A stretch of DNA of 41,627 nucleotides from DATAEK01 sp036258055 (lineage in GTDB: Bacteria > Acidobacteriota > Vicinamibacteria > Vicinamibacterales > 2-12-FULL-66-21): assembly GCA_036258055.1 (NCBI GenBank), contig DATAEK010000305.1, positions 1 through 41,627 of the forward strand, given 5' to 3'. The notes beneath the pieces are model-generated. The model did no database searches, was not told where the DNA came from, and worked only from the letters and a program-made list of their open reading frames with translations. The number at the start of each line of letters is the position of its first letter. The stretch's first letter is position 1. This document shows positions 21,988-30,561 of this stretch, piece after piece. The translations under genes and the position numbers were made by a program.

Positions 21988-22611
21988 TCAGCGGCTCCCA
22001 ATGCCGCCGACGAACAGATTCACGATTGCGTCCGCTTCGTGGACGAGCGAGTACTTTCGCCGGCTGAGGATCCAGTTGGTGGCCATCTCGTCGAGCGCGC
22101 CGAAGAAGAGCTTTGCGGCGAGTGTCGGGTTGATCTGGGGCCGGAATGCGCCGGCTGCCTGGCCGTCGGCGATGACGTCACGGATGATTCCGAGGTACTC
22201 GCGGAGCTGCGTGGCCGAGAAACGCTCCATGAATTTCGTGGACTGCCGCAGCTCGACCTGGAAGACCACCGCGAGGTTGCGATCCCGGCCGAGCCGGCCG
22301 AGATGCAGGCGCGCGATTTCACGGAGCCGGTCGATTGGATTGTCCCGGGCTTCGACGCTCTGGCGTCCTGCCGCAATTGCTTCCTTCATCGACCGTTCGA
22401 AGATCGAGACGAGCAGATCGTCCTTGCTGCGAAAGTAGAGGTAGACCGTTCCCGCCGCCACGCCCGCCGCTCGGGCGACATCGGCGACCTGTGCGTTGAA
22501 GAAGCCGCGCGCCGCGAACGTATCGATGGCCGCGCGCAGGATGGCGTCGCGCTTGTCCACTTTGTCGGGCCGGGCGAGGGGACGCGACCGGCGGGGCGCC
22601 AGTACGGGCAT
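21988..22611 (-). CDS. TetR-family regulator, FadR-like
   Basis: 207-residue TetR repressor. The N-terminal helix-turn-helix (about residues 17-65) reads ILRAAIDTFAARGFFNAQ, then VADVARAAGVAAGTVYLYF and RSKDDLLVSIFE, much like Bacillus FadR (YsiA). The C-terminal domain would bind the effector, long-chain acyl-CoA in Bacillus FadR. It is the first gene of the locus and its start codon overlaps an 18-bp FadR-type palindrome, so autorepression released by acyl-CoA is the simplest model. The ATG at 22611 has no Shine-Dalgarno, so the transcript may be leaderless. An upstream extension of 51 residues is encoded by a tandem repeat and was rejected. Confidence 0.88.
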   Translation of the reverse strand: MPVLAPRRSRPLARPDKVDKRDAILRAAIDTFAARGFFNAQVADVARAAGVAAGTVYLYFRSKDDLLVSIFERSMKEAIAAGRQSVEARDNPIDRLREIARLHLGRLGRDRNLAVVFQVELRQSTKFMERFSATQLREYLGIIRDVIADGQAAGAFRPQINPTLAAKLFFGALDEMATNWILSRRKYSLVHEADAIVNLFVGGIGSR

Positions 22612-22628
22612 GAATGAATGTTCATTCA
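22611..22628. promoter_or_regulatory. FadR-type operator palindrome
   Basis: TGAATGAATGTTCATTCA: perfect 8-bp arms around TG. It fits the Bacillus subtilis FadR box TGAATGA-N4-TCATTCA (consensus from memory) in both arms. It overlaps the A of the TetR start codon, so bound repressor would block initiation of the whole locus. Confidence 0.75.
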
Positions 22629-22646
22629 GTTGAGCGGGATAGTCAA

Positions 22647-22696
22647 GTAGGGCAGGTAGGGCAGGTCGGGCAGGTCGGGCAGGTTGGGCAGGTAGG
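22647..22696. repeat. Tandem 9-bp array GT(A/C/T)GGGCAG
   Basis: Five full copies and a partial sixth of a 9-bp unit, varying only at the third base. It sits just upstream of the FadR-type operator. There are no spacers, so it is not CRISPR. Confidence 0.9.
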
Positions 22697-22812
22697 CATA
22701 TTTCAGTGCTCGGGGGCGCCACGCTCGTCACAGCTTGCGCGTTCGCGCTCGGCCGTAGCCGCAAGCGCGGCTGAGACGACGCTTGCTCTCATTTCACCGA
22801 CAGCCCAGCACG
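22697..22812. repeat. Diverged GGGGCCCC-family repeat
   Basis: Starts GCATATTTCAGTGCTCGGGG and ends CAGCCCAGCACGG, matching the ends of the unit at 16417-16545 (GCATTCATCAGTGCTCGCGG and CCCAGCACGG). The middle has drifted but keeps a GCGCTCGGCCGTAGCCGC hairpin. The element points the same way relative to the minus-strand gene as the other copies. Confidence 0.6.
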
Positions 22813-22836
22813 GTCTCCCATGCCGCCACAATTCCC

Positions 22837-22917
22837 GAGCACGGAGCACCGAGCACCGAGCACCGAGCCCGAACGCCGAGCCCGAACGCCGAGCCCGAAC
22901 GCCGGGCGCCGAACGCC
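22837..22917. repeat. Tandem GAGCACC and 13-bp arrays
   Basis: Four copies of a 7-bp GAGCAC(C/G) unit (22837-22864) run into three perfect copies of a 13-bp GAGCCCGAACGCC unit (22865-22903) and a decayed copy. The word style resembles the GAGAACC arrays at 14530 and 26280, but no inverted partner is obvious. Confidence 0.85.
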
Positions 22918-23246
22918 CGCGTCCCCGAACAGCGGACCGCCGACTGCGACAAGCGTGAGAGACCCAGCGGCAAGTGTCAGACCCCATCCCACTCCATCTG
23001 CAATTGGACCCTGATCTTCAATCGCTTGAACCTGATTGCTGCGCATTTGGATTCATCGCGCGCCGATCATCACGGCAACGGTCACAGCACTCACAACAGC
23101 GGCAAACGGCGTCAGTCACGTGGTGACCAGCACCAGTGGCGGACCGTTCATCACAATCGAAAAATGCGGGCACTGGGGCAAATGGCTTGCAGATTTGCGC
23201 GGCCGCCGCACGTCGGAAGTGCGGATTCTCCATGGAGGGTGGACGA
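22918..23246. other. Leader region of receptor 3
   Basis: No gene is supported. A GGAGGG ribosome-binding site lies 13-8 bases before the receptor 3 start at 23247. I see no convincing promoter pair, and the GGGACGA motifs found before receptors 1 and 2 are absent. Confidence 0.5.
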
Positions 23247-26177
23247 ATGAAGCAGGTCGCAAGCAGAGGTGTGCTCGCGCTCCTGGCGCTCGCGCTGGTC
23301 GCGGGCACCGCCAGCGCGCAGGTACAAACCGGTGAGATCTTCGGCAAGGTGACGGACGCGACGGGAGGTGTGCTCCCCGGCGTGACTGTGACGATCGAAA
23401 GCCCGGCGCTCATCACGCCGCAGACGGCGGTGACCGCCGAGAGCGGCGCCTACCGATTCCCGAACGTGCCGATCGCGATCTACACCGTGCGGTTCGAGAT
23501 CACGGGCTTCTCGCGGCTCGTGAGAAGCGACGTGACGATCCAGGCCGGGTTCAACGCCGAGATCAACGCCAAACTCGAGGTCTCGACGGTGCAGGAGACC
23601 GTCACGGTCAGCGGCGAAAGCCCCATCGTCGACACGAAGTCGACGACGATCGGCACGAACTTCAACAAGGACATGCTGGAGAAGATCCCGTCCGCCCGGG
23701 ATCCCTGGGTCATTCTCGAGCAGACGCCGGGCATGGTCATGGATCGGCAGAACGTCGGTGGCAACCAGTCGGGTCAGCAGTCATCGTTTCTCGCGCATGG
23801 CAGCTCGTCGAACCAGATTTGGAACATCGACGGAGCGACGATTACCGATATGGCGGCGGGTGGATCCCCCACCTACTACGACTTCGATTCGTTCGAAGAG
23901 ATTCAAATCCAGACCGGCGGTGCGGACGCGTCCACCGAGGCCGGTGGCGTCAGCATCAACTTCGTGACCAAGAGTGGCGGCAACTCGTTCAAGGGATCGG
24001 GACGGCTCTACGTCACCGATCAGCGCTTCCAGTCGGACAACATCAACGACGAACTCCGCGCCCAGGGCGCCGGATCGGGCAATCCGATTCAGAACATCAA
24101 GGAGTACGGCTTCGAGGTGGGCGGCCCGATCAAGCGCAGCAAGGCGTGGTTCTGGGGCGCGTACGGAGTCAACGACATCAAGGTCGGGGTCGTCGGCTTT
24201 CTGATCGATCCCAACGGCGATCCGAACGACAAGAACAACCTGCAGACCGACCTGACCGAGATCGACAACTACAACGCCAAGGTGCAGTACCAGTGGGCGA
24301 AGGGACACAAGAGCACGTTCCTCTATACGCGCGGCGAGAAAATCAGGAACGCGCGCGGCGCCGGCCCGCTCAACCCGATCGAGACGACGACCCCGCAGAG
24401 CGGCCCGAGCGAAGTGTACAAGGGCGAGCACCAGTGGATCGTCAACGACCGGCTGCTCATGACCGGCCAGTACAGCTACGTCGTGAACTCGTTCATCCTC
24501 GACTACCACGCCCCGGAGCTCGCCACGGTGCAGCCGCTCTTCTTCATCACGTCCACGTACAACGCACGCTCGGGGACCCAGAACAACAACATCCGGCCGA
24601 CCTACGAAACGCGTCTCGACGGCACCTACTTCATCCCGAGCTTCCTCGGCGGTGATCACTCGACGAAGTTCGGCTTCCGCTATCGCTCGACGCCGTACGA
24701 AACCACCAACGCGACCGGCGGCGGCGCAAGCGCGCGTGTCCGCGGGATCAGCCGTCCCGATCAGGTCAACGCGTTCCTCGCCGCGAACGGCCGCATGCCG
24801 TGTTCGCTGGCGACCGACACCTGCGAGGCCAACATCGTCCGCGACGGCGACGTTAGTCGCGGCATGTGGGAGTACTCGACCTATTTGAACGATTCCTACC
24901 GGCGCGGGCGGATGACGCTGAATGTCGGCGTGCGGTGGGATTATCAGGACGACGCGGCGAAGAGAGCCAACGTCGCGGCGAACCCGATTCTGCCGGATCT
25001 CCTGCCGGCGCTCTCGTTCAGCGGCGCCGACTCTGGCGTCACCTACAGCAACATCTCGCCCCGAATCGGCGTCACCTACGACGTTACCGGTCGCGGCAAG
25101 ACCGTGCTCAAGTCGAACTATGCACGCTACTACGGCATCGGCATCTACACGGCGAGCACCGTGAGCCCGACCGGGCAGACGACGCTGCGGTATCGCTGGG
25201 TGGATGCCAACGGTGACCTGACCGTGCAGCGGAACGAACTGGATCTGAGCCGGTTTCTCACGACGCCGACGAGCAACTACGATCCGGCCAACCCCGGGTC
25301 GCCCACCACCCCCGCGCGCGTCGATCCGAACCTCGAAAACGACATCACCGACGAGGTCATCGTCGGCGTCGATCACGAGCTGATGAGGAACTTCGGAGTA
25401 GGCGTGAGCTACATCTACCGGAATTATCACAACTTCCAGGCGAGCTACCGCGTCGGGGCGACGAGCGACGAGTACTTCCCGGTGACCTTTACGGCCGCCT
25501 GCGGAAACGCGAGCTGTTCCCAGGCGACCTACACGGCGGTTGCCTACGATCGTCCCGGAACGCTGCCGGCGACCACGATCCTGCGCAACGACGGGCAGTA
25601 CCGCAACTACAACGGCGTCGAGTTCACCGCCCGGAAGCGGTTCAGCAACCGCTGGATGGCGATGGGCGCCCTGACCTGGAACGACACGCGGTACTACTGG
25701 TCCCAGCCGACACGTGACTACCTTGACCCGACGAACATCGAACAGCAGAACGGCGCGCAGGTCGGCACGCTGAACGTACGCTGGGTCGGCAAGCTGTCGG
25801 GGCTGTACGCGCTGCCGTGGAACATCAGCGCATCGGCGTTCTGGAACTTCCGTCAGGGGTTCCCGTTCAACCCGACCGTGCAGTCGCCGACGGCCGTGAA
25901 CGGCGTAGCGCTCAGGCCGTCGCTCGGCCAGATCAACGTCCAGACGACGCGCAACAACACCGTGCGCTACGAGAACTTCTCGCAGCTCGACATCCGCGTG
26001 GACAAGATCGTGCAGCTCGGCCACCTGCGGGTCGTGCCGATGGTCGAGGTGTTCAACCTCACGAACGCGAACACCGTGCTGAGCCGGATCGCACGCCAGA
26101 ACGCCGACAACGCGAACAACGTGTCGACGGTCCTGTCCGGCCGGGTCATTCGGTTCGCTGGGAGAGTTAGTTTCTAA
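23247..26177 (+). CDS. TonB-dependent receptor, Oar/CarbopepD type (receptor 3)
   Basis: 976-residue outer-membrane receptor and the closest paralogue of receptor 1. The signal peptide (1-24, ending TASA) is followed by a CarbopepD domain from GEIFGKVTDATG to about residue 112. A TonB-box-like ETVTVSGESPIVDT (117-130), a plug (IPSARDPWVILEQTPGM, then NIDGATITDMAA) and a barrel ending in GRVSF complete it. The ATG at 23247 has a strong GGAGGG site and begins the signal peptide; the longest frame adds 37 residues without support. Flanking genes (fatty-acid regulator on one side, CsoR regulator on the other) give no clue to substrate. An inverted word-repeat element begins six bases after the stop. 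Confidence 0.94.
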   Translation: MKQVASRGVLALLALALVAGTASAQVQTGEIFGKVTDATGGVLPGVTVTIESPALITPQTAVTAESGAYRFPNVPIAIYTVRFEITGFSRLVRSDVTIQAGFNAEINAKLEVSTVQETVTVSGESPIVDTKSTTIGTNFNKDMLEKIPSARDPWVILEQTPGMVMDRQNVGGNQSGQQSSFLAHGSSSNQIWNIDGATITDMAAGGSPTYYDFDSFEEIQIQTGGADASTEAGGVSINFVTKSGGNSFKGSGRLYVTDQRFQSDNINDELRAQGAGSGNPIQNIKEYGFEVGGPIKRSKAWFWGAYGVNDIKVGVVGFLIDPNGDPNDKNNLQTDLTEIDNYNAKVQYQWAKGHKSTFLYTRGEKIRNARGAGPLNPIETTTPQSGPSEVYKGEHQWIVNDRLLMTGQYSYVVNSFILDYHAPELATVQPLFFITSTYNARSGTQNNNIRPTYETRLDGTYFIPSFLGGDHSTKFGFRYRSTPYETTNATGGGASARVRGISRPDQVNAFLAANGRMPCSLATDTCEANIVRDGDVSRGMWEYSTYLNDSYRRGRMTLNVGVRWDYQDDAAKRANVAANPILPDLLPALSFSGADSGVTYSNISPRIGVTYDVTGRGKTVLKSNYARYYGIGIYTASTVSPTGQTTLRYRWVDANGDLTVQRNELDLSRFLTTPTSNYDPANPGSPTTPARVDPNLENDITDEVIVGVDHELMRNFGVGVSYIYRNYHNFQASYRVGATSDEYFPVTFTAACGNASCSQATYTAVAYDRPGTLPATTILRNDGQYRNYNGVEFTARKRFSNRWMAMGALTWNDTRYYWSQPTRDYLDPTNIEQQNGAQVGTLNVRWVGKLSGLYALPWNISASAFWNFRQGFPFNPTVQSPTAVNGVALRPSLGQINVQTTRNNTVRYENFSQLDIRVDKIVQLGHLRVVPMVEVFNLTNANTVLSRIARQNADNANNVSTVLSGRVIRFAGRVSF

Positions 26178-26183
26178 CGGTCC

Positions 26184-26305
26184 TTGTTCTCGGTTCTCCG
26201 GTTCTCGGTTCTCTGTTCGGGTTCCCTAGGTTCTACGGTTCGCGAGAACGAAGGAACCCTGGAGGGGAACTGAGAGCCGGGAACCGGGAACCGGGAACTC
26301 GAGAG
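26184..26305. repeat. Inverted GGTTCTC word-repeat element without an ORF
   Basis: Left arm (about 26184-26230) is GTTCTC/GGTTCTC words. Right arm (about 26255-26305) is GGGAACC/GAACTG words, an imperfect reverse complement of the left. It uses the same vocabulary as the 13890-14623 element but has no four-helix-bundle gene between the arms, like a deletion derivative or solo form. It begins six bases after the receptor 3 stop. Apart from this element, 26178-26582 holds only the features at 26507 and 26569. Confidence 0.75.
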
Positions 26306-26506
26306 TCTCCCCCCACTTTCGACAATTGAACTGCCTTACGCGTTTCGATCAGGACGCGAGCTCTCTCAAAGGTCTCCGCCAAGTCGTCGCAGTCTTTTCC
26401 GGAAAATACTGGGGATGTGCTGCCGGGCTGAGGGGCCTGACGCTTGCATTAGCGCGCATCGGGCTGCGTTCCAAAGGGCGCCGCTCCAAATTTTCGGATA
26501 CCGAAC

Positions 26507-26529
26507 CCCTGCATTCCATGACTGCAGGG
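26507..26529. promoter_or_regulatory. Inverted repeat upstream of the CsoR-family gene
   Basis: CCCTGCA (26507-26513) and TGCAGGG (26523-26529) form a perfect 7-bp inverted repeat 54 bases before the chosen start codon. CsoR-family operators are typically G/C-tract pseudo-palindromes, so autoregulation is possible. This is a weak inference. Confidence 0.35.
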
Positions 26530-26568
26530 CCAGGTCCGCGCGCGTCGTGTCGGACTTCCGCGGTTAAC

Positions 26569-26577
26569 AGGAGGTGA
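26569..26577 (+). promoter_or_regulatory. Consensus Shine-Dalgarno deciding the CsoR start
   Basis: AGGAGGTGA, complementary to the 16S rRNA tail, lies five bases before GTG 26583. It overlaps the earlier GTG at 26574 and is too far from the ATG at 26631, so it fixes the start at 26583. Confidence 0.8.
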
Positions 26578-26582
26578 GCGTC

Positions 26583-26906
26583 GTGACCGGAACAATCAGC
26601 GCCGTCGCTCCGACGCGGCACGGGGGGACCATGTTGGATGAGATCGAGCAGCAAAGCCTGGTGACGCGTCTCAACCGGATTGAAGGGCAGATTCGCGGCA
26701 TCCGCCGAATGGTACAGGAGCCGCGCGTCTGCGTGGATATCCTGCAGCAACTGGCCGCTGCCGAAGCCGCGCTCAATCGCATCAGCCTCGCCGTGCTCCG
26801 TCACCACGTCGAGAAGTGCGTTCCGGACGGTATCGTCCAGGGCGAGCCGGAGAAGACCAAGCGGTTGGCCGAGCTGGTGGACATCTTCGACCGTTTCGCC
26901 AAGTAG
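26583..26906 (+). CDS. CsoR/RcnR/FrmR-family metal- or thiol-responsive repressor
   Basis: 107-residue all-helical DNA-binding repressor. The family core begins LVTRLNRIEGQIRGIRRMV. The ligand positions of CsoR are conserved: C50 in VCVDIL, then H75 and C79 in RHHVEKC (H-x3-C). That C-H-C set is the Cu(I) site of CsoR rather than the Ni/Co site of RcnR or the formaldehyde site of FrmR. However, the Tyr usually before the first Cys is Val here. No copper exporter, chaperone or rhodanese gene is adjacent, so the target may be elsewhere. The start is set by a near-perfect Shine-Dalgarno, suggesting efficient translation. Confidence 0.9.
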   Translation: MTGTISAVAPTRHGGTMLDEIEQQSLVTRLNRIEGQIRGIRRMVQEPRVCVDILQQLAAAEAALNRISLAVLRHHVEKCVPDGIVQGEPEKTKRLAELVDIFDRFAK

Positions 26907-27066
26907 GCGTCCTCCCGATCCTTTCTTTTCCTGCCGCTCGCGCGGGAAGTTTCGTCCCGCCACGCGAGTCCAAGACTCCGTGTGCCACGCCGGTAGCGTC
27001 ACGCCCTCGCCCGTAAACGCCCGCCGCTTCCGCGAAGTATCCTTGGTCAAGTACTAGAGCACAAAC

Positions 27067-30000
27067 GTGTTGACGCGTGCCTGGCGGTTCGATCTGTCCT
27101 CCGTTCTCTGGAAGATCTCCCTCGTTCTGCTCCTCTCGATCGGCTGGGTCGGCACCCAGGCCGCGCAGACATCGGCGCAGCGTTGCGGCATCGCGGGGTC
27201 GGTGAGTTCCGGCAGCTCTCCCCTTCCGGGCGTCGCAGTCACCGCCGTCGCCGCTGACGGTCACGAGGTGGCGACGACCGCGACGGAGCCCTCCGGAGTC
27301 TACGAACTTCGGGTACCTGGTCCCGGTTCGTACGGGATCCGCGCGGAGCTGTCAGCATTCGCCACGGTCAATCGCCAGATCTCACTTACGGTGGACGCGT
27401 GCACCACCAGGCTCGATCTTTCGCTCGTTCTTGCTTCTCGCACCCCGGCACCTTCGCCGGCGAGCGTTCGGTCCGCGACACCGGGCCAGCCGTCGGCCTC
27501 GACGCCGCGGGGTCCGGCCAATCCACCTCAGAACGCATCGGCGGCGCGCGGGCGTGGAGGAGTCGTGGCGGGCGCAGCAGGCCGCGGCCGTGGTGGCTTC
27601 CAGCAACTCGAAGTCGTCGAGAGCGCGACCGGCGCGGAAGCCCCGGCCGGTGCGACCGAAGAGTCAGTCGAAACGCTCCGATCGCAGCTCCAGCTTCCCC
27701 CGGGTTTCTCGACCGACGCACCAACCGAAACAGTTGCGACGGCTGGGAACCAGGGGCAGTTGAACGAAGCGCTGCTCTTCGGAGGACGTGGCGGTCGTGA
27801 TGGTGGGCCCGAGGGCTTCGATCCGTTCGGTGGTGAGAACGGATCCGGGGACGTCACCGGCGGCGGCCAGGCAGGATTTGGCGGCGGCGGGCGCGGCGGC
27901 GGACCCGGTGGGTTCGGCGGCGGAGGGTTCGGCGGGCCCGGCGGACCGCTCGGAGGTCTTCGAGGCGGCGGCGGACGGTTGCAGGGTACGGCCAACTACA
28001 CGCTCGGCGGTTCGATGTTCGATGCGGCACCGTTCGCGTTGCGCGGACAGCCGGTCGACAAGCCCGATTACACACAGCAGCGCTACGGAACGGCGTTCGG
28101 CGGACCGCTCAAGATCCCGCACATCTACAACGGCGGGACGCGCACGTCCTTCTTCCTCAACTACTCGGGCAACCGTTCGCGAAATCCGGTGGACTCGTAC
28201 TCGACCGTCCCGACGCCTGCCGAACGCGCGGGCGACTTCTCCTCGGACCCCGCGCAGCTCTTCGATCCGCTGACCGGCCAGCCGTTCCAGGGCAACGTCA
28301 TCCCATCGGATCGGCTGTCGTCGGCATCGCTCACGTTACTGCCCTTCATTCCCGAGCCGAATCTTCCCGGCGACACGCAGAACTTTCACTACCTCACCGC
28401 GGTCACGTCGGCGAGCGATGATGTGAACCTGCGGTTGACCCACGTGTTCGGCGCCGATTTGCCTCAGCGCGGCGGGCGAGGGGGCCGTGGCGGATTTCAA
28501 CCCGGTGGCGGCCGCGGCGGCGGATTCGGCGGACGTGGAGGTCCTGGCGGACCGGGCGGGCGAGGACCCACTCGGCCTCGGAGCGTGTTGAACGTGAACG
28601 TCAGCTATCACCATACGTCCGCCGTTCAATCGTCCACGTTCCCGACGATTGGGGGGACGACGACCGGGCAGGCGTGGAACGTGCCGGTGAGCTACATGTA
28701 CGCCCACGGGCCCTTCAACAACATCCTCAACGTCACCTACAACCGCAACAGCGCGGAATCGACCAACCTCTACGCCTTCACCAACAACATCGTCGGCGCC
28801 GCCGGCATTCAGGGCGTATCGACGGATCCGTTCGACTGGGGTCTGCCATCGCTTTCGTTCACGACGATTGCGGACGTGCGCGATCGGATACCGTCGCGGC
28901 GCGTCGATCAACGCTTTCAGCTGAGCGACACGATGATGCGGACGTTCGGGAAGCATGCGGTCCGCATCGGCGGCGACTTCAGAGGCATTTCCATCGACAG
29001 TCTGACGAACACGAATCCGAGGGGCAGTTTCGTGTTCACCGGTCTCTACACGTCGTCAGTAATAAACGGCCGGGCCGTGCCGGGGACCGGGCTCGACGTC
29101 GCGGATTTTCTGCTCGGCCTTTCTCAGCAGGCGTCGGTGCAGTACGGTCCCGGCACGATCAAGCTGCGAGGACACACGATGAGCCTGTTCGCCCAGGACG
29201 ACTGGCGCGTGCGGGGCAACCTCACCATCAACTACGGCTTGCGATACGAATACGTCTCGCCGTTTGTCGAAGCGGATAACCGGCTCGTGAACCTCGACGT
29301 TCCGCCCGATTTCACCGGCGCCGTGCCGGTCGAAGCCGGACAAACGGGTCCGTTCACGGGTCCTTTCCCACTGAGCCTCGTTCAGCCGGACCGCAACAAC
29401 TTTGGTCCGAGGGTTGGCATCGCGTGGAAACCCGAGCCGAAGATCACGATCCGCACAGGGTACGGGATCAACTACAACCTCGGCGCGTACGGCACGATCG
29501 CGCAGCGGCTCGCGGGGCAGCCACCCTTCGCGGTGACGGCCACGACGCTCGGCGGCCTCGAGGCGCCGCTCGCCATCGTCGATCCGTTTGCCGGTGTGGA
29601 GAGTTCGACGACCACGAACTCGTACGGCATCGATCGGTTCTTTCAATTGGGCGTCGCGCAAATCTGGAATGTGGACGTCCAGCGCGATTTGCCGAAGAAC
29701 CTGACGCTGAACGTGGGGTACACGGGGACGCACGGAACCGATCTCGATATCCAGCGCGCTCCGAATCGCGATCCCGATGGCGGCGTGCGGATTCCCGACG
29801 TGCAGCCGTTCCTGTGGGAGTCCTCCGAGGGACATTCGACGCTGCACACGGTGAACGTGCGCGTCCGCAAGCGTCTCGCGCGGGGGATTTCGTTCGGGGG
29901 TGCCTACATCTGGGCGCACGCGTTCGACAACGCCTCGTCGATCGGCGGAGGCGGTGCGACCGTGGCGCAGAACGACCAGGACTTGAATGCGGAATGGGGC

Positions 30001-30558
30001 CGATCGAGCTTCGAGCGGCGCCACACCGTCAACGCCGACTATCTGATCGAGCTCCCGTGGGGTAAGGGTCGGCACTGGCTCGACAACAACCGCGTGATGT
30101 CGCAGATCTTTGGCGGCTGGAGCTGGAGCGGCAATCTGACGGCCCAATCAGGGTCTCCGTTCACGGCGCGGGTCGTCGGCAACTTCCTCGACGTCTCGAA
30201 CGGCGTGAACGGCACGCTACGCGCGGACTACAACGGTCAACCGATCTCGATCTCGGATCCGACCATCCAGCGCTTCTTCAACACCGACGCCTTCACGGTG
30301 CCCCCGCCAGGGTTCTTCGGGTCGGCGGCGCGAAACACGATCATCGGCCCTGGGTACCTCAACGTGAACATGGCGTTGTCGAAAAACTTCAACTTCAGCC
30401 GGTCGCGTGGCATGACGATTCGGGTCCAGGCCTCGAACATCTTCAACAACGTGGAGTTCTCGACCATCGACACGGTCGTGAACTCGCCGACGTTTGGCGA
30501 GGTGATCGGCGTGCGTCCGATGCGGTCCATCCAGCTCCTGACGCGTTTCAGGTTCTGA
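27067..30558 (+). CDS. TonB-dependent receptor-like protein with glycine-rich segments (receptor 4)
   Basis: About 1163 residues. An N-terminal hydrophobic signal is followed by a CarbopepD-like domain (about 38-115) and a Pro/Ala/Gly-rich linker. Two striking glycine-rich blocks follow, at residues 266-303 (GGGGRGGGPGGFGGGGFGG) and about 469-502 (GGRGGRGGFQPGGGRGGGFG). The barrel part starts GTANYTLGGSMFDAAPFALR and includes the Acidobacterial Oar-like stretch TVPTPAERAGDFSS; the C-terminus is TRFRF. It belongs to a different receptor subfamily from the other three. The second glycine block interrupts the barrel, probably as an extracellular or periplasmic loop. The start is GTG 27067 or TTG 27070, with no clear ribosome-binding site. 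The VWFA-related gene follows three bases after the stop, so they are co-transcribed. Confidence 0.87.
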   Translation: MLTRAWRFDLSSVLWKISLVLLLSIGWVGTQAAQTSAQRCGIAGSVSSGSSPLPGVAVTAVAADGHEVATTATEPSGVYELRVPGPGSYGIRAELSAFATVNRQISLTVDACTTRLDLSLVLASRTPAPSPASVRSATPGQPSASTPRGPANPPQNASAARGRGGVVAGAAGRGRGGFQQLEVVESATGAEAPAGATEESVETLRSQLQLPPGFSTDAPTETVATAGNQGQLNEALLFGGRGGRDGGPEGFDPFGGENGSGDVTGGGQAGFGGGGRGGGPGGFGGGGFGGPGGPLGGLRGGGGRLQGTANYTLGGSMFDAAPFALRGQPVDKPDYTQQRYGTAFGGPLKIPHIYNGGTRTSFFLNYSGNRSRNPVDSYSTVPTPAERAGDFSSDPAQLFDPLTGQPFQGNVIPSDRLSSASLTLLPFIPEPNLPGDTQNFHYLTAVTSASDDVNLRLTHVFGADLPQRGGRGGRGGFQPGGGRGGGFGGRGGPGGPGGRGPTRPRSVLNVNVSYHHTSAVQSSTFPTIGGTTTGQAWNVPVSYMYAHGPFNNILNVTYNRNSAESTNLYAFTNNIVGAAGIQGVSTDPFDWGLPSLSFTTIADVRDRIPSRRVDQRFQLSDTMMRTFGKHAVRIGGDFRGISIDSLTNTNPRGSFVFTGLYTSSVINGRAVPGTGLDVADFLLGLSQQASVQYGPGTIKLRGHTMSLFAQDDWRVRGNLTINYGLRYEYVSPFVEADNRLVNLDVPPDFTGAVPVEAGQTGPFTGPFPLSLVQPDRNNFGPRVGIAWKPEPKITIRTGYGINYNLGAYGTIAQRLAGQPPFAVTATTLGGLEAPLAIVDPFAGVESSTTTNSYGIDRFFQLGVAQIWNVDVQRDLPKNLTLNVGYTGTHGTDLDIQRAPNRDPDGGVRIPDVQPFLWESSEGHSTLHTVNVRVRKRLARGISFGGAYIWAHAFDNASSIGGGGATVAQNDQDLNAEWGRSSFERRHTVNADYLIELPWGKGRHWLDNNRVMSQIFGGWSWSGNLTAQSGSPFTARVVGNFLDVSNGVNGTLRADYNGQPISISDPTIQRFFNTDAFTVPPPGFFGSAARNTIIGPGYLNVNMALSKNFNFSRSRGMTIRVQASNIFNNVEFSTIDTVVNSPTFGEVIGVRPMRSIQLLTRFRF

Positions 30559-30561
30559 CCC

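Noticed and set aside
22647..22917. CRISPR-like tandem repeats
   Set aside because: Units of 7-13 bp are directly adjacent with no unique spacers, and there are no cas genes.
23781..26024. 747-residue minus-strand open frame opposite receptor 3
   Set aside because: GC-rich coding strands leave long antisense frames. Its product is a monotonous Arg/Val/Asp/Glu mix with no domain, while the plus strand encodes a full receptor.
27865..28567. RGG boxes as evidence of an RNA-binding protein
   Set aside because: They lie within an exported TonB-receptor-like protein; composition alone does not support RNA binding.
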